Assembly (NCBI GenBank): GCA_964344765.1
Contig: CAYFOM010000024.1
Coordinates: 1 to 62,201, forward strand
DNA from: JACNIZ01 sp964344765
GTDB lineage: Bacteria > Planctomycetota > UBA1135
DNA: 62,201 bases
Direction of reading: 5' to 3'
Shown here: in pieces, positions 1-7,696 of the stretch
Position numbering within the stretch: the stretch's first letter is position 1
Layout: every line of letters begins with the position of its first letter
The notes under the pieces: generated by a model
What the model saw: only the letters and a program-made list of their open reading frames with translations
What the model was told of the DNA's origin: nothing
Databases searched by the model: none
Position numbers and translations under genes: made by a program

Positions 1-316
1 GGAAGGCATTTGATGAGTCTGCTGCTTTTTACAGAAAAGATGTTGCTTGATCCACACGTTTCATACGGGGAACAAAAAACCACTGTTAAACACTTGATTT
101 CACATAAAACCCCGGCTACGACAAACTATTCTTTCGTTGGCAAAGACTTCAAAATTTCCCAATCTTTTCACATTTCAATTCCCTACCAAACTAAGAACCA
201 ATTCCATCCCACCAAATCAACAAACACTAACTCCACAGCTACATTTCATCCCAAGCTCCCCTTCTAAGTGTCTGCTCTATCTCCCGGCTGCCGCTAATCG
301 TCGTAGTGCGAAAGGA

Positions 317-390
317 TTTGCGGGAGTCCCCCCGAGGCGCATCGGGCTGGCGAAGCCAACCGTCTTAAGCACCGGGGGGACTCCCGCAAA
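317..390. repeat. Long nested palindrome with 17-bp perfect arms
   Basis: Bases 317-333 (TTTGCGGGAGTCCCCCC) are the exact reverse complement of 374-390. The 40-base spacer holds a second, smaller hairpin around 345-361 (GGCTGGC, GAA loop, GCCAACC, one mismatch). No T-run follows directly on either strand, so it is not a typical intrinsic terminator. The architecture, perfect outer arms around a nested inner hairpin, resembles the two palindromes near 54.7-55.0 kb, although the core sequence is different. Confidence 0.75.
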
Positions 391-406
391 AACCTCCCCC
401 ACATAC

Positions 407-441
407 AAAAAAAAAGCGACTGCTGTCCCTCAACAGCAGTC
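407..441 (-). terminator. Intrinsic terminator, minus strand
   Basis: Read on the minus strand, GACTGCTGT (433-441) pairs with ACAGCAGTC (418-426) across a six-base loop, and a run of nine T follows after GC (complement of 407-415). It would end leftward transcription from the membrane-protein gene that stops at 692, or from an RNA lying between 441 and 691. Confidence 0.8.
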
Positions 442-691
442 ACTTAAAGATGCGACGGGCATCCCCCCAGACACCCTCGCTAGATCCGGCTCAACCCTTT
501 CGGGGAGTCAGACCTGTTTGCAGAAAGAACAAGAACCTGAAGCGGTTGTTGCCAATACATACGCTACAAAGGGCGTCGTCGGCAAAAATCCACACCAACT
601 GTTTTCGAAAGTTCTTTCCGTTTTTTGCCAACGGAATTTCAGTGCGGCGTACCCACCGCCACAAATTGCGAAGGCGCGTTGCCAGTCGGCT

Positions 692-1159
692 CTAGTCCTT
701 AAAACGACCTAGGTTCAGCAGGTCGGCAACCAGGTTGGCAACACCCAATCCCATTAACAGATAGGCGACAAAACTCCCGCCCATTGGGAAGTTGGCGATT
801 GGCGAGATACCTCCGCCAAACATGTCGGCGTGATCGGCAAGGTAGAACGCGCCGCCAATGGCTAGCAGCACGAGTCCGCTCCGAAAGGGATGGCGTCGAC
901 GGTTTCCCTCCGAATCGGTGTCGCATTTTTTGCCCTCATGCTGATCCAGCAAATCGGCAATTTCTTCGGTACTCAACCCCTGCTCGATCGCCTTCTCAAT
1001 GATGCGCGCCTGCAGGTGCTTTTTGCGGTAATCGAGAATAATGGCCAGAATGGGGATCGACAGTCCGCCAACGATGGCCACGATCGGGATCAACAGGGCG
1101 GCCTCGAAATCGGAAGGTGCTGCCGAAGCAACAAAGCTGAGAGCGGTGATTGAGTTCAT
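692..1159 (-). CDS. Small three-helix membrane protein, DUF6249-like
   Basis: The frame stays open much further upstream, but the real start is taken as the ATG at 1159. From there the 155-residue product opens with a short leader and a hydrophobic helix at about residues 20-43 (LIPIVAIVGG). A charged cytoplasmic stretch follows (RKKHLQARIIEKAIEQGLS, about 45-63), then a Lys/Arg/Asp-rich linker with CDTDSEGNRRR, and two more hydrophobic helices near the C terminus. One helix followed by a conserved 'AIEKGLS-TEEIADLL' type segment matches proteins annotated DUF6249, which have no known function and often sit beside ECF sigma genes. It is divergent from the sigma gene at 1280 with about 120 bp between, so the two may be co-regulated. 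Family assignment is from memory of the pattern. Confidence 0.72.
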   Translation of the reverse strand: MNSITALSFVASAAPSDFEAALLIPIVAIVGGLSIPILAIILDYRKKHLQARIIEKAIEQGLSTEEIADLLDQHEGKKCDTDSEGNRRRHPFRSGLVLLAIGGAFYLADHADMFGGGISPIANFPMGGSFVAYLLMGLGVANLVADLLNLGRFKD

Positions 1160-1279
1160 GGTGATCAGTGACGGCAATTTAGACCGAGATCGAGCCCGTC
1201 TGGTTGCAACCGAATCATAAATTACCGGGTCTAAATTCCGAGTAAGGATGGAAGGAAAGCTTTCCCCTTCCCTCGCAAA

Positions 1280-1900
1280 ATGCCCAAAACCCTCTTCAGG
1301 GCCGTGAATCGCCCGAATCTGCCGCAACTCCCCGTCACGGAAGCCGACGCCTACTTGCCGATGACGGAAGAGGCTGCGGTGCGCTTTGTGGCCGATTGGA
1401 CGCCGAGCATTTTGTCGCAAATGGCACGATTCAGGCTTCCAGCCGACCTGGCCGAGGATGCCGCTCAGGAAGCATTGCTGCGGGCGATGCGGGCTCTGCC
1501 TAACTTCCAGGGCAAGTCCAAGCTGTCGACGTGGATTTTCAGCATCGCTTGGCGAGAAGGCTTGCGCGCCAATCAGCGTTGGCAACGACTGCAAAAGCGC
1601 GAAGTCAGCGCGCCCGGCCTGGGCTCGTCGGAAGGAATCCACCCCGATTTGGCCGCATCATCGTCGATGGGCGATCCGCTTGCCCGCGCAGCCGGCGCCG
1701 ACGAGGTCGCACGGGTGCAGCTGGCGATGGACCACCTGCCCGACCGCCAGCGGCTGGCCCTGGGCTACCACTACCTGGAAGAGCTCAGCGTCGAGGAAAT
1801 CGCGCAATTAATGAAAGCCCCCCCGGGCACAGTGAAGTCTTGGCTGAAACGCGGACGAGACAAACTGCGCCACTTGCTGAATAATGGAGCCAACCGATGA
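1280..1900 (+). CDS. ECF (sigma-70 family) RNA polymerase sigma factor
   Basis: The 206-residue product has the two-domain ECF layout. Region 2 spans about residues 40-100 with AEDAAQEALLRAMRALPNFQ and STWIFSIAWREGLR, the usual DxxQE and TWxxxIA signatures. A linker of variable sequence follows, then region 4 at about 153-200 (LPDRQRLALGYHY, VEEIAQLM, GTVKSWLKRGRDKLR), a helix-turn-helix that reads the -35 element. It would direct core polymerase to a small regulon. The ATG at 1280 is used; the ATG at 1361 would drop a poorly conserved N-terminal tail and is possible. Its stop overlaps the next gene's start (ATGA at 1897-1900), which points to translational coupling with the membrane partner downstream. 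Confidence 0.92.
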   Translation: MPKTLFRAVNRPNLPQLPVTEADAYLPMTEEAAVRFVADWTPSILSQMARFRLPADLAEDAAQEALLRAMRALPNFQGKSKLSTWIFSIAWREGLRANQRWQRLQKREVSAPGLGSSEGIHPDLAASSSMGDPLARAAGADEVARVQLAMDHLPDRQRLALGYHYLEELSVEEIAQLMKAPPGTVKSWLKRGRDKLRHLLNNGANR

Positions 1901-2340
1901 ACGAACTGGACCGCACCCTTAAAGACCCTCGCAGCCATCGCGCCGTTCCCGAGCGCGAGATGGTCGAGCGGGTTCAAGCATCGGCGCTGCACCAATGGAA
2001 GCAAGAGCAGGGCGCCACCGCTAAGGCGAAGGTTGCCACCCAGGCGACTGCGCAATCCCATCAGCAGCCCAGTAAGTGGAAACTGCGCCTCAACAGGCGC
2101 TTGGTTGCGGCCTTTTTGGTAGCCGTGGCAGCCGCAGTCGTCCTCATCAGCCCAAGCATTCCGCAGCTGCCGCGCTATGACCTGATGATCAAATACGGTC
2201 TCTACGACCTGATCGACGCCACCGCGTTGGGCATGCTCTTCCATCCGCTTCAAACCAGCTTGCTGCTGGCGGTGTCGGCCGCCACACTTGGCTTCGCCCT
2301 TTCTTCGCGGGCGCGAATGGCGTTGCGAGGTCTGTTTTAG
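1897..2340 (+). CDS. Putative membrane partner of the ECF sigma factor
   Basis: The 147-residue product starts at the ATG that overlaps the sigma stop codon. Its N-terminal half, about residues 1-65, is hydrophilic and Gln/Lys-rich. A hydrophobic helix at about 68-88 (LVAAFLVAVAAAVVLI) and a second near 105-135 follow. Position and topology (cytoplasmic N terminus, membrane helices, translational coupling to an ECF sigma) fit an anti-sigma factor. I see no zinc-binding HxxxCxxC motif or other known anti-sigma signature, so the role is inferred from context only. Confidence 0.7.
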   Translation: MNELDRTLKDPRSHRAVPEREMVERVQASALHQWKQEQGATAKAKVATQATAQSHQQPSKWKLRLNRRLVAAFLVAVAAAVVLISPSIPQLPRYDLMIKYGLYDLIDATALGMLFHPLQTSLLLAVSAATLGFALSSRARMALRGLF

Positions 2341-2358
2341 GAAGCAACGGCGATCCCA

Positions 2359-3027
2359 ATGGAAACGCGTAGCTGGTACCGGCGAATTGCCGCCATCTAC
2401 GACCCAATTTGTCGCCCGCTTTATGCAGCACCCAGGCGGGCGGCCGTGCAAGCGTTGCAGTTACAACCTGGGGATTCGGTGCTGGATTTGTGCACCGGAA
2501 CCGGGTTGAACCTGCCCCACCTCAGGCGCGCAGTTGGGCCTGACGGAAAGGTGCTCGGGGTGGACTTTTGCTCGCAGATGTTGGCCCGCGCGCGGCGACG
2601 GGTGGATCGGATTCGTCCGCTGCCTGGTTCGACCAGTGAACCCGACACCGCAATTCAGCTACTGGAAATGGATGCCGCAGCGCTAGATACGGACCTGCTG
2701 CAAGATCAAATCGGCACTGGCCAACTGGATGCGGTGATCTGCACCTTCGGCCTGGCGGTGGCCCCTAATTGGCAGCAAATCCAGCACAGGGCGTGGCAGC
2801 TCTTGCGCCCTGGGGGCAGCTTTGTGGTTGCTGATAATCAGCCGTTCCCACGCATGCCACTTAAGGCGATCAACTTCCCATGGGTTCAACTCGCGAACTT
2901 CAGCGGGGCCGCGGAAATCCGTCGGCCTACATGGGAACTGCCGGCGGGAGCAGAACTTAGCTCCAGCCGGCAGTCGTTTTTAGGCGGCTTTGTATTTGTC
3001 GCCGCCGGACGCAAGCCTGCCTACTAG
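2359..3027 (+). CDS. Class I SAM-dependent methyltransferase (UbiE/PmtA-like)
   Basis: The 222-residue product has a Rossmann-fold methyltransferase core. Motif I, the SAM-binding loop, is VLDLCTGTGLNLPHL at about residues 41-55; the acidic end of beta 2 is VLGVDFCSQMLARAR; motif II is DAVICTFGLAV and motif III is LLRPGGSFVVADN. The N-terminal RSWYRRIAAIYDPICRPLY resembles UbiE and phosphatidylethanolamine N-methyltransferase families, where a short helix precedes motif I. A quinone or lipid substrate is plausible, but nothing visible settles it. It lies 18 bp after the membrane partner on the same strand, and converges on and overlaps by 4 bp the sulfatase-TPR gene. Confidence 0.85.
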   Translation: METRSWYRRIAAIYDPICRPLYAAPRRAAVQALQLQPGDSVLDLCTGTGLNLPHLRRAVGPDGKVLGVDFCSQMLARARRRVDRIRPLPGSTSEPDTAIQLLEMDAAALDTDLLQDQIGTGQLDAVICTFGLAVAPNWQQIQHRAWQLLRPGGSFVVADNQPFPRMPLKAINFPWVQLANFSGAAEIRRPTWELPAGAELSSSRQSFLGGFVFVAAGRKPAY

Positions 3028-5474
3028 GGGTACTTCTTCAGCAGCGCGGCGACGTCTTTGCGGGACTCGGCTTGCTTGCTCACCAAATCGGCAGACAAGC
3101 GGCGCGCGGCATCCAAATGTTCCTGAGCGCCGGCTTCATTGCTCTGCTGATCCAAAGCCACTGCCAGCATCAGGTGGGCTTGCCAGTCGTCGGCATTGGC
3201 CGCCAATGTTCTCTCTAGGGCTGGAATGGCCTGAGCCGCTTTGCCGAAGGACACGCTTAGCAGACCCAAGTTGCGGTAGGTCTCGATGTTCGGGTCATCC
3301 AATGCAGCCGCCTTCTCAAATGCGTCCATCGCATTGCGAAATCGCTTCAATCGCAGCAAATTCGAGCCGAAGTGGCGCCAGGCCTGACGTCGGTTCGGGC
3401 CGAGTTCGGTGGCTCGCCGGAAGTAGGCCACCGCCTCCTCATGCGCACCCTGGTTCTCGGCGATGAAGCCGAGTTGTAGCTGCAACATGTAGATATCAGG
3501 GTTGATTTGCAGAGCTTCGTAGAAGGTTGCTTGCGAGGCGGCCAAGTCGTTCTGGTATCGCTGAGTCAGGCCCTTTTGGATCAGCGCAATCAGGTTGCCC
3601 GGATCCAAAGCCAACGCATCGTCGTAGTGCCCGATGGCCTCTTCCCACTCATTCTGCTGCCCGGCGTAATCGCCAAGGAAGATCAACGGCGCCGGATCGT
3701 TCGGATCGACGGCACGCGCGGCGGCGTAGTGCTCTTCCCATTCCGGCATCCCCAACTGACGCTCCAGCTGGGCCAACGCCAGAATCTCCATCGCGCCGGC
3801 ACCCTGCAACTTGGCCAACCGCTGCACGATCGGAAGTGCCTCCTCCGCGCGATCGGTGGCAATCAGGATTTCCGCCAGCGCACTCTGGCAGCGCAGCTCA
3901 TCAGGATTGTCGGCCAGCACCGCACGCAAAGCCTCTTCGGCACCCGGACTGTGAGTGCGAGCCAACTCCAATGCCTCGGTCTGATCGCCGAAGTACAAAA
4001 TGGCGTCCTTCGGATCCGGACGATCTTCTTCAGCGACACCGTTTTCGCCGGTGCCATGCTCGCCCGGAGCACCCACATTGCCGACGTACCCCAACGCAAT
4101 CAAAGCCGCTTTTTCAGCCGCCGGAAGGTCGTCGAAGTTGCTGAATTGGTGGTTGGCTTCGTTCTCGGGAAGAGTTTCCGCCATGATGCGACGGAAGACG
4201 TCGGCGTCGGCGGGTGATTGCTCGACCAGGTTCACCAGTTCGCCGGGGTCATTCGCTAGCGAATAGAGTTCTTCGTACGGAGCTTGGATGTAGCGACCAT
4301 CGGCGGAACGCAGCGAGCGCAAGGCTGCCCAACCGAAGTTGTAGTACGGCAGCATCGATTCGGAGTAAACCACGCGGCGGCGCAGAGCTTGCTCCAGCAT
4401 CATTGCCGGTTCGGTGCCCTGGTCGTTGGCCAGCTGCAAAGCCAGAGATTGGCCATCGGCGGTTTCCAACGCGGGCAGCTGCAACATGTCGAGCACGGTC
4501 GGAGCAATGTCGACTAGGCTGACCGCCGCGTTGCGCACTTCGTTTTGAGCTACCTGGCTGTGGCTGAAAATCAGCGGCACTCGTATGCACGAGTCATAAA
4601 GGAAAATCGAGTGGGTTGATTCGCCATGCTCGCCCAGCGATTCGCCGTGATCGGCGGTTGCCACCACCAAAGTGTGGCGCAGCAAGTCCATGTTTTGCAT
4701 CTCGGTCAGCAACACGCCGAGCTGCTCGTCGGCATAGGCCAGCTCGCCGTCATAGGGGTTGCCGTTGACGCGGTCGGCGTATTCAGCCGGCGGCGTGTAT
4801 GGGTGATGCGGGTCAAAAAGGTGAACCCACAAGAAGAAAGGCTTGTCGGTTCGCCCCGCCAACCACTGCTTGGCGCGCTTGATGGTGTCAGCTGCCGGTG
4901 TTTCCCGAGCAAGGTAAACGTTCTTAAACGATCCGGCAGCAAGGTTTTGGTCGTAGCTATCAAAGCCTTGGCCGATGCCGAATCGTTCATTCAACACCAT
5001 CGCCGAAATCACCGCCCCGGTTTCGTAACCATGGTCTTTCAGGCGTTCCGCCAGGGTCATCGCCTCGTCCGGCAGCTTGTGGGTGCCGTTGTTGCGCACC
5101 CCATGGTTGTATGGGTACTGCCCGGTCATCAGCGAGGCGTGCGACGGCAAAGTGATCGGTGCCGTCGAAATGCACTGGGTGAACCGTACCCCGGTCCGCG
5201 CCAGATAGTCCAAGGTCGGCGTGCTCGAGTTTTCCGAGCCATAACAGGCAATGTGGTCCGCCCGCGTGGTATCGAAGGTCACAAGCAGCACATTGCGCAG
5301 CTGACCGGGTTGGATTTCGGGAATCGAAGCCGCGCCGGTAGACGCAGGGTTCTGGCCTTGAGACTGGGCGGCTGGATCGGTCTGATTGCCGCCGCCGGTC
5401 TGGGGATCATCTTCGGGGCCGCCGCAGCCAATCAAAGCGGCGGTGCAAAGCGCTAGGGTGAGGAGCTTACGCAT
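3024..5474 (-). CDS. Sulfatase-like lipoprotein with C-terminal TPR repeats
   Basis: The 816-residue product begins with a lipoprotein signal (MRKLLTLALCTAALIGC, lipobox LIGC), so it is probably anchored in the envelope. Residues about 60-480 form an alkaline-phosphatase/sulfatase fold: LLVTFDTTRADHIACYG, then ITLPSHASLMTG, then TADHGESLGEHGE with a metal-binding Asp-His pair. At the position of the formylglycine Cys there is Thr108, and the usual Arg of CxPSR is His, so this is not a classical Cys/Ser sulfatase. Residues about 530-800 are TPR repeats (for example GHYDDALALDPGNLIALIQK, AVAYFRRATELGPN), which suggest partner binding. The start is divergent from the sugar dehydrogenase gene. 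Hydrolysis or transfer of a phospho- or sulfo-group is inferred from the fold. Confidence 0.88.
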   Translation of the reverse strand: MRKLLTLALCTAALIGCGGPEDDPQTGGGNQTDPAAQSQGQNPASTGAASIPEIQPGQLRNVLLVTFDTTRADHIACYGSENSSTPTLDYLARTGVRFTQCISTAPITLPSHASLMTGQYPYNHGVRNNGTHKLPDEAMTLAERLKDHGYETGAVISAMVLNERFGIGQGFDSYDQNLAAGSFKNVYLARETPAADTIKRAKQWLAGRTDKPFFLWVHLFDPHHPYTPPAEYADRVNGNPYDGELAYADEQLGVLLTEMQNMDLLRHTLVVATADHGESLGEHGESTHSIFLYDSCIRVPLIFSHSQVAQNEVRNAAVSLVDIAPTVLDMLQLPALETADGQSLALQLANDQGTEPAMMLEQALRRRVVYSESMLPYYNFGWAALRSLRSADGRYIQAPYEELYSLANDPGELVNLVEQSPADADVFRRIMAETLPENEANHQFSNFDDLPAAEKAALIALGYVGNVGAPGEHGTGENGVAEEDRPDPKDAILYFGDQTEALELARTHSPGAEEALRAVLADNPDELRCQSALAEILIATDRAEEALPIVQRLAKLQGAGAMEILALAQLERQLGMPEWEEHYAAARAVDPNDPAPLIFLGDYAGQQNEWEEAIGHYDDALALDPGNLIALIQKGLTQRYQNDLAASQATFYEALQINPDIYMLQLQLGFIAENQGAHEEAVAYFRRATELGPNRRQAWRHFGSNLLRLKRFRNAMDAFEKAAALDDPNIETYRNLGLLSVSFGKAAQAIPALERTLAANADDWQAHLMLAVALDQQSNEAGAQEHLDAARRLSADLVSKQAESRKDVAALLKKYP

Positions 5475-5520
5475 GTCGGGAAGCGGGAATTGTACGACTG
5501 CTATCGGTCATACTGGGGCC

Positions 5521-6753
5521 GTGACTCCACTCCACCGCCTCCACCTCCGATTCCTGCTGCTGGTCGCACCGCTCGCCGGCAGTGCGTGCCTGGGCCAGCA
5601 AGCCACCGGACCGCAGCCGGCCCAGGCACCTCCTTCTGAAATTCCGGCACTGAAACTCGAGACCATCGCGACCGGATTCATTCAGCCGCTGTACGCCACC
5701 GCCGCGCCGGGGCAGCCCGACCATCTTTATGTGTTGGAAAAAGCCGGCCGCATTCGGGTGGTCGATTTGAGAAAAAATGAAATCCTGGATACCCCGTTTT
5801 TAAACATCCAGGATCAAGTTTCCACCCGAAGTGAACGCGGCTTGCTCGGATTGGCCTTCCCAGCCGACTATGAGCAAAGCGGAATTTTTTATATCCACTA
5901 CAACGACCTCGAAGGCACGACAATTCTGGGGCGAATGGCGCGGTCGGCGTCGAATAAGTTTCAAGCCGACGCGGCCAGCGAAGAGCAGTTGCTGACGGTG
6001 GAGCAACCGTGGGCAAACCACGACGGCGGCGAACTTTGCTTCGGTCCTGACGGCATGCTTTATTTAGGTCTTGGCGATGGCGGCGCGGCCAACGACCCCA
6101 ACAACGCCGGTCAAGACGGCACCACCCTGCTCGGCAAGATCCTGCGCTTGAAGGTTTCGTCGAAGCGCAATACTCGCTATGAAATTCCCGACGACAACCC
6201 CTTCGTCGGCAACGACAAATTCCGCGATGAGATTTGGTGCTATGGATTGCGCAATCCGTGGCGCTTTAGTTTCGACCGCAGCACCGGTGATTTGTGGATT
6301 GGTGACGTCGGTCAGAACAAGTGGGAAGAAATTGACTTCGCTGCTGCCGGTACCGGAGGCGGAATGAACTTCGGTTGGCGTGTGCGCGAGGCGGCGCATG
6401 ACTTCAACACCGAGGATCCGCGACCGGAGAATATGGTCGATCCCATTCACGAGTACGCACAAGGCGGACCGCGCAATGCACGTTCGGTAACTGGTGGATA
6501 TGTTTACCGCGGCAAAGCACTGCCCAACCTTCATGGTTGGTACTTCTTCGGCGATTACGTCAGCGGTCAAGTGTGGGCCATCCAACAACAAAACGGCGAA
6601 CGCAGTGCTTACGTTGACATGAGCAAGCACTTGGATCAAACCGGGCAGGGCTACATCCCCGGCTTGGCGTCGTTCGGCCAAGATGGTGCCGGCGAGCTCT
6701 ACCTGATGTCGTTATCCGGCGGCCAGCTCTATCGCTTGGGCAAAGCGAAGTAG
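5521..6753 (+). CDS. PQQ-dependent sugar dehydrogenase (glucose/sorbosone type)
   Basis: The product is a six-bladed quinoprotein glucose/sorbosone dehydrogenase-like protein. Signature segments are IATGFIQPLYATAAPGQPDH, ERGLLGLAFPADY, NHDGGELCFGPDGMLYLGLG (PQQ and calcium region) and GYVYRGKALPNLHGWYFFGDY. It would oxidise aldoses or related sugars in the periplasm using PQQ, passing electrons to a quinone or cytochrome. I chose the GTG at 5521 because it gives a clean export signal (TPLHRLHLRFLLLVAPLAG, then SAC). The ATG at 5473 is possible but adds a Ser/Gly/Thr leader that reaches back to the start of the divergent gene. Length of about 410 residues is normal. Substrate cannot be read from sequence. 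Confidence 0.87.
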   Translation: MTPLHRLHLRFLLLVAPLAGSACLGQQATGPQPAQAPPSEIPALKLETIATGFIQPLYATAAPGQPDHLYVLEKAGRIRVVDLRKNEILDTPFLNIQDQVSTRSERGLLGLAFPADYEQSGIFYIHYNDLEGTTILGRMARSASNKFQADAASEEQLLTVEQPWANHDGGELCFGPDGMLYLGLGDGGAANDPNNAGQDGTTLLGKILRLKVSSKRNTRYEIPDDNPFVGNDKFRDEIWCYGLRNPWRFSFDRSTGDLWIGDVGQNKWEEIDFAAAGTGGGMNFGWRVREAAHDFNTEDPRPENMVDPIHEYAQGGPRNARSVTGGYVYRGKALPNLHGWYFFGDYVSGQVWAIQQQNGERSAYVDMSKHLDQTGQGYIPGLASFGQDGAGELYLMSLSGGQLYRLGKAK

Positions 6754-6757
6754 CGAT

Positions 6758-7624
6758 CTACGGCTTCGCCACTACGTAAGCGATCCACGAACCTTCGTGT
6801 TCAAAATCCTTGCGTAGGCGGAAAATGCCGTCGGTGTCGTCGGTTTCATCGTCCCAGCCTTCGGTGTAAACATCCACTTCCTTAAAGCCGGCCTCAAACA
6901 GCAACTCGCGAATTTCGGGCAAAGTCCAAACGCGCCAGTTGTACGAGTAAGCGCGATTGATCTTCTTACCGCCGCGCATCTTGAAGTGGATGTAACACTG
7001 CATTTCCCCGGTGATCGGGTTATAAGTGTTTTGATCCCACAAGTAGCTGAAGGTCGGAATCTTGCTGCCGTCCGGTCGCACGCCGTCGCTGATCTTGCGC
7101 GTTTGCACGTCAACCTCGGTGGATTCGGTTCCACCCATCAGGTCCATGACGAATAGACCTTCGTCGGTGATCGACTGCAGCGCCACCTTGAAGTAACCGA
7201 GCATTTGCTCGCGTTCCTTAAAGATCCAGTACGAGAAGTTCTGCGCGCACAGCAGTTCAACCTTGGGGTTGCTGACCGCGCGGACGTCATCGCACAGCAA
7301 CTCGATGCGGCTGCTTTGATCGTCGGTCAAATGCGGGAAGATGTTCTCGCGCCCCCAATTCAGTGTCGGCTCATCAATATCCACACCCAACGCGCGGTTG
7401 TCGTCGTGATCCTTCACCCACTCCGCACACAGCGCCGCAGTGCCGCAAAAATCTTCGCGGATGTAACGCAACGGCCGCCCGGCGTGCTTCTTAAAAGTCT
7501 TCTTAAAGAATTCGACATCGGCCTCCGGGCACTGCACGCTGGCAGCGTAAAGGTTGTGGCGATCTTCCTTAATCGCAGACTTCTGGCGCTTCTTTTTCTT
7601 GTTGGCTTTGGCGGTCACGGGCAC
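6758..7624 (-). CDS. SAM-dependent methyltransferase, class I
   Basis: The 288-residue product starts with a Lys-rich tail (TAKANKKKKRQK), then EDRHNLYAASVQCPE. The methyltransferase core begins with YIREDFCGTAALCAEWVK (motif I variant with FCGTA), RALGVDIDEPTLNWG (acidic residue after beta 2), ELLCDDVRAV and FSYWIFKERE. The C-terminal half has MDLMGGTESTE and YSYNWRVWTLPEIRELLFEA. This pattern recurs in unassigned bacterial class I methyltransferases. The start is GTG at 7624 and no better start is visible. It lies downstream of hldD on the same strand, 72 bp away, and converges on the sugar dehydrogenase with only 4 bp between. Substrate unknown. Confidence 0.82.
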   Translation of the reverse strand: MPVTAKANKKKKRQKSAIKEDRHNLYAASVQCPEADVEFFKKTFKKHAGRPLRYIREDFCGTAALCAEWVKDHDDNRALGVDIDEPTLNWGRENIFPHLTDDQSSRIELLCDDVRAVSNPKVELLCAQNFSYWIFKEREQMLGYFKVALQSITDEGLFVMDLMGGTESTEVDVQTRKISDGVRPDGSKIPTFSYLWDQNTYNPITGEMQCYIHFKMRGGKKINRAYSYNWRVWTLPEIRELLFEAGFKEVDVYTEGWDDETDDTDGIFRLRKDFEHEGSWIAYVVAKP

Positions 7625-7696
7625 AGGGAGCTCGATGGTTGGAGTGGCGCGGCCGACGTTACCGGCAGCTTGGGGAGTAAAATTCCTTGCAGCAAG

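Larger units (their letters stand above)
1..691. other. Gene-poor intergenic region at the window edge
   Basis: I see no convincing gene in this stretch. The open frames here have no recognisable domain, have atypical composition and overlap the palindrome and terminator described separately. Bases from about 150 to 290 are markedly poor in G on the plus strand. The right part, about 441-690, lies between the stop of the minus-strand membrane gene and a minus-strand terminator, and could be a long 3' untranslated region or a separate structured RNA. Confidence 0.6.

Noticed and set aside
137..712. 191-codon plus-strand open frame
   Set aside because: It runs through the palindrome and the minus-strand terminator, has no domain, and overlaps the end of the membrane protein gene.
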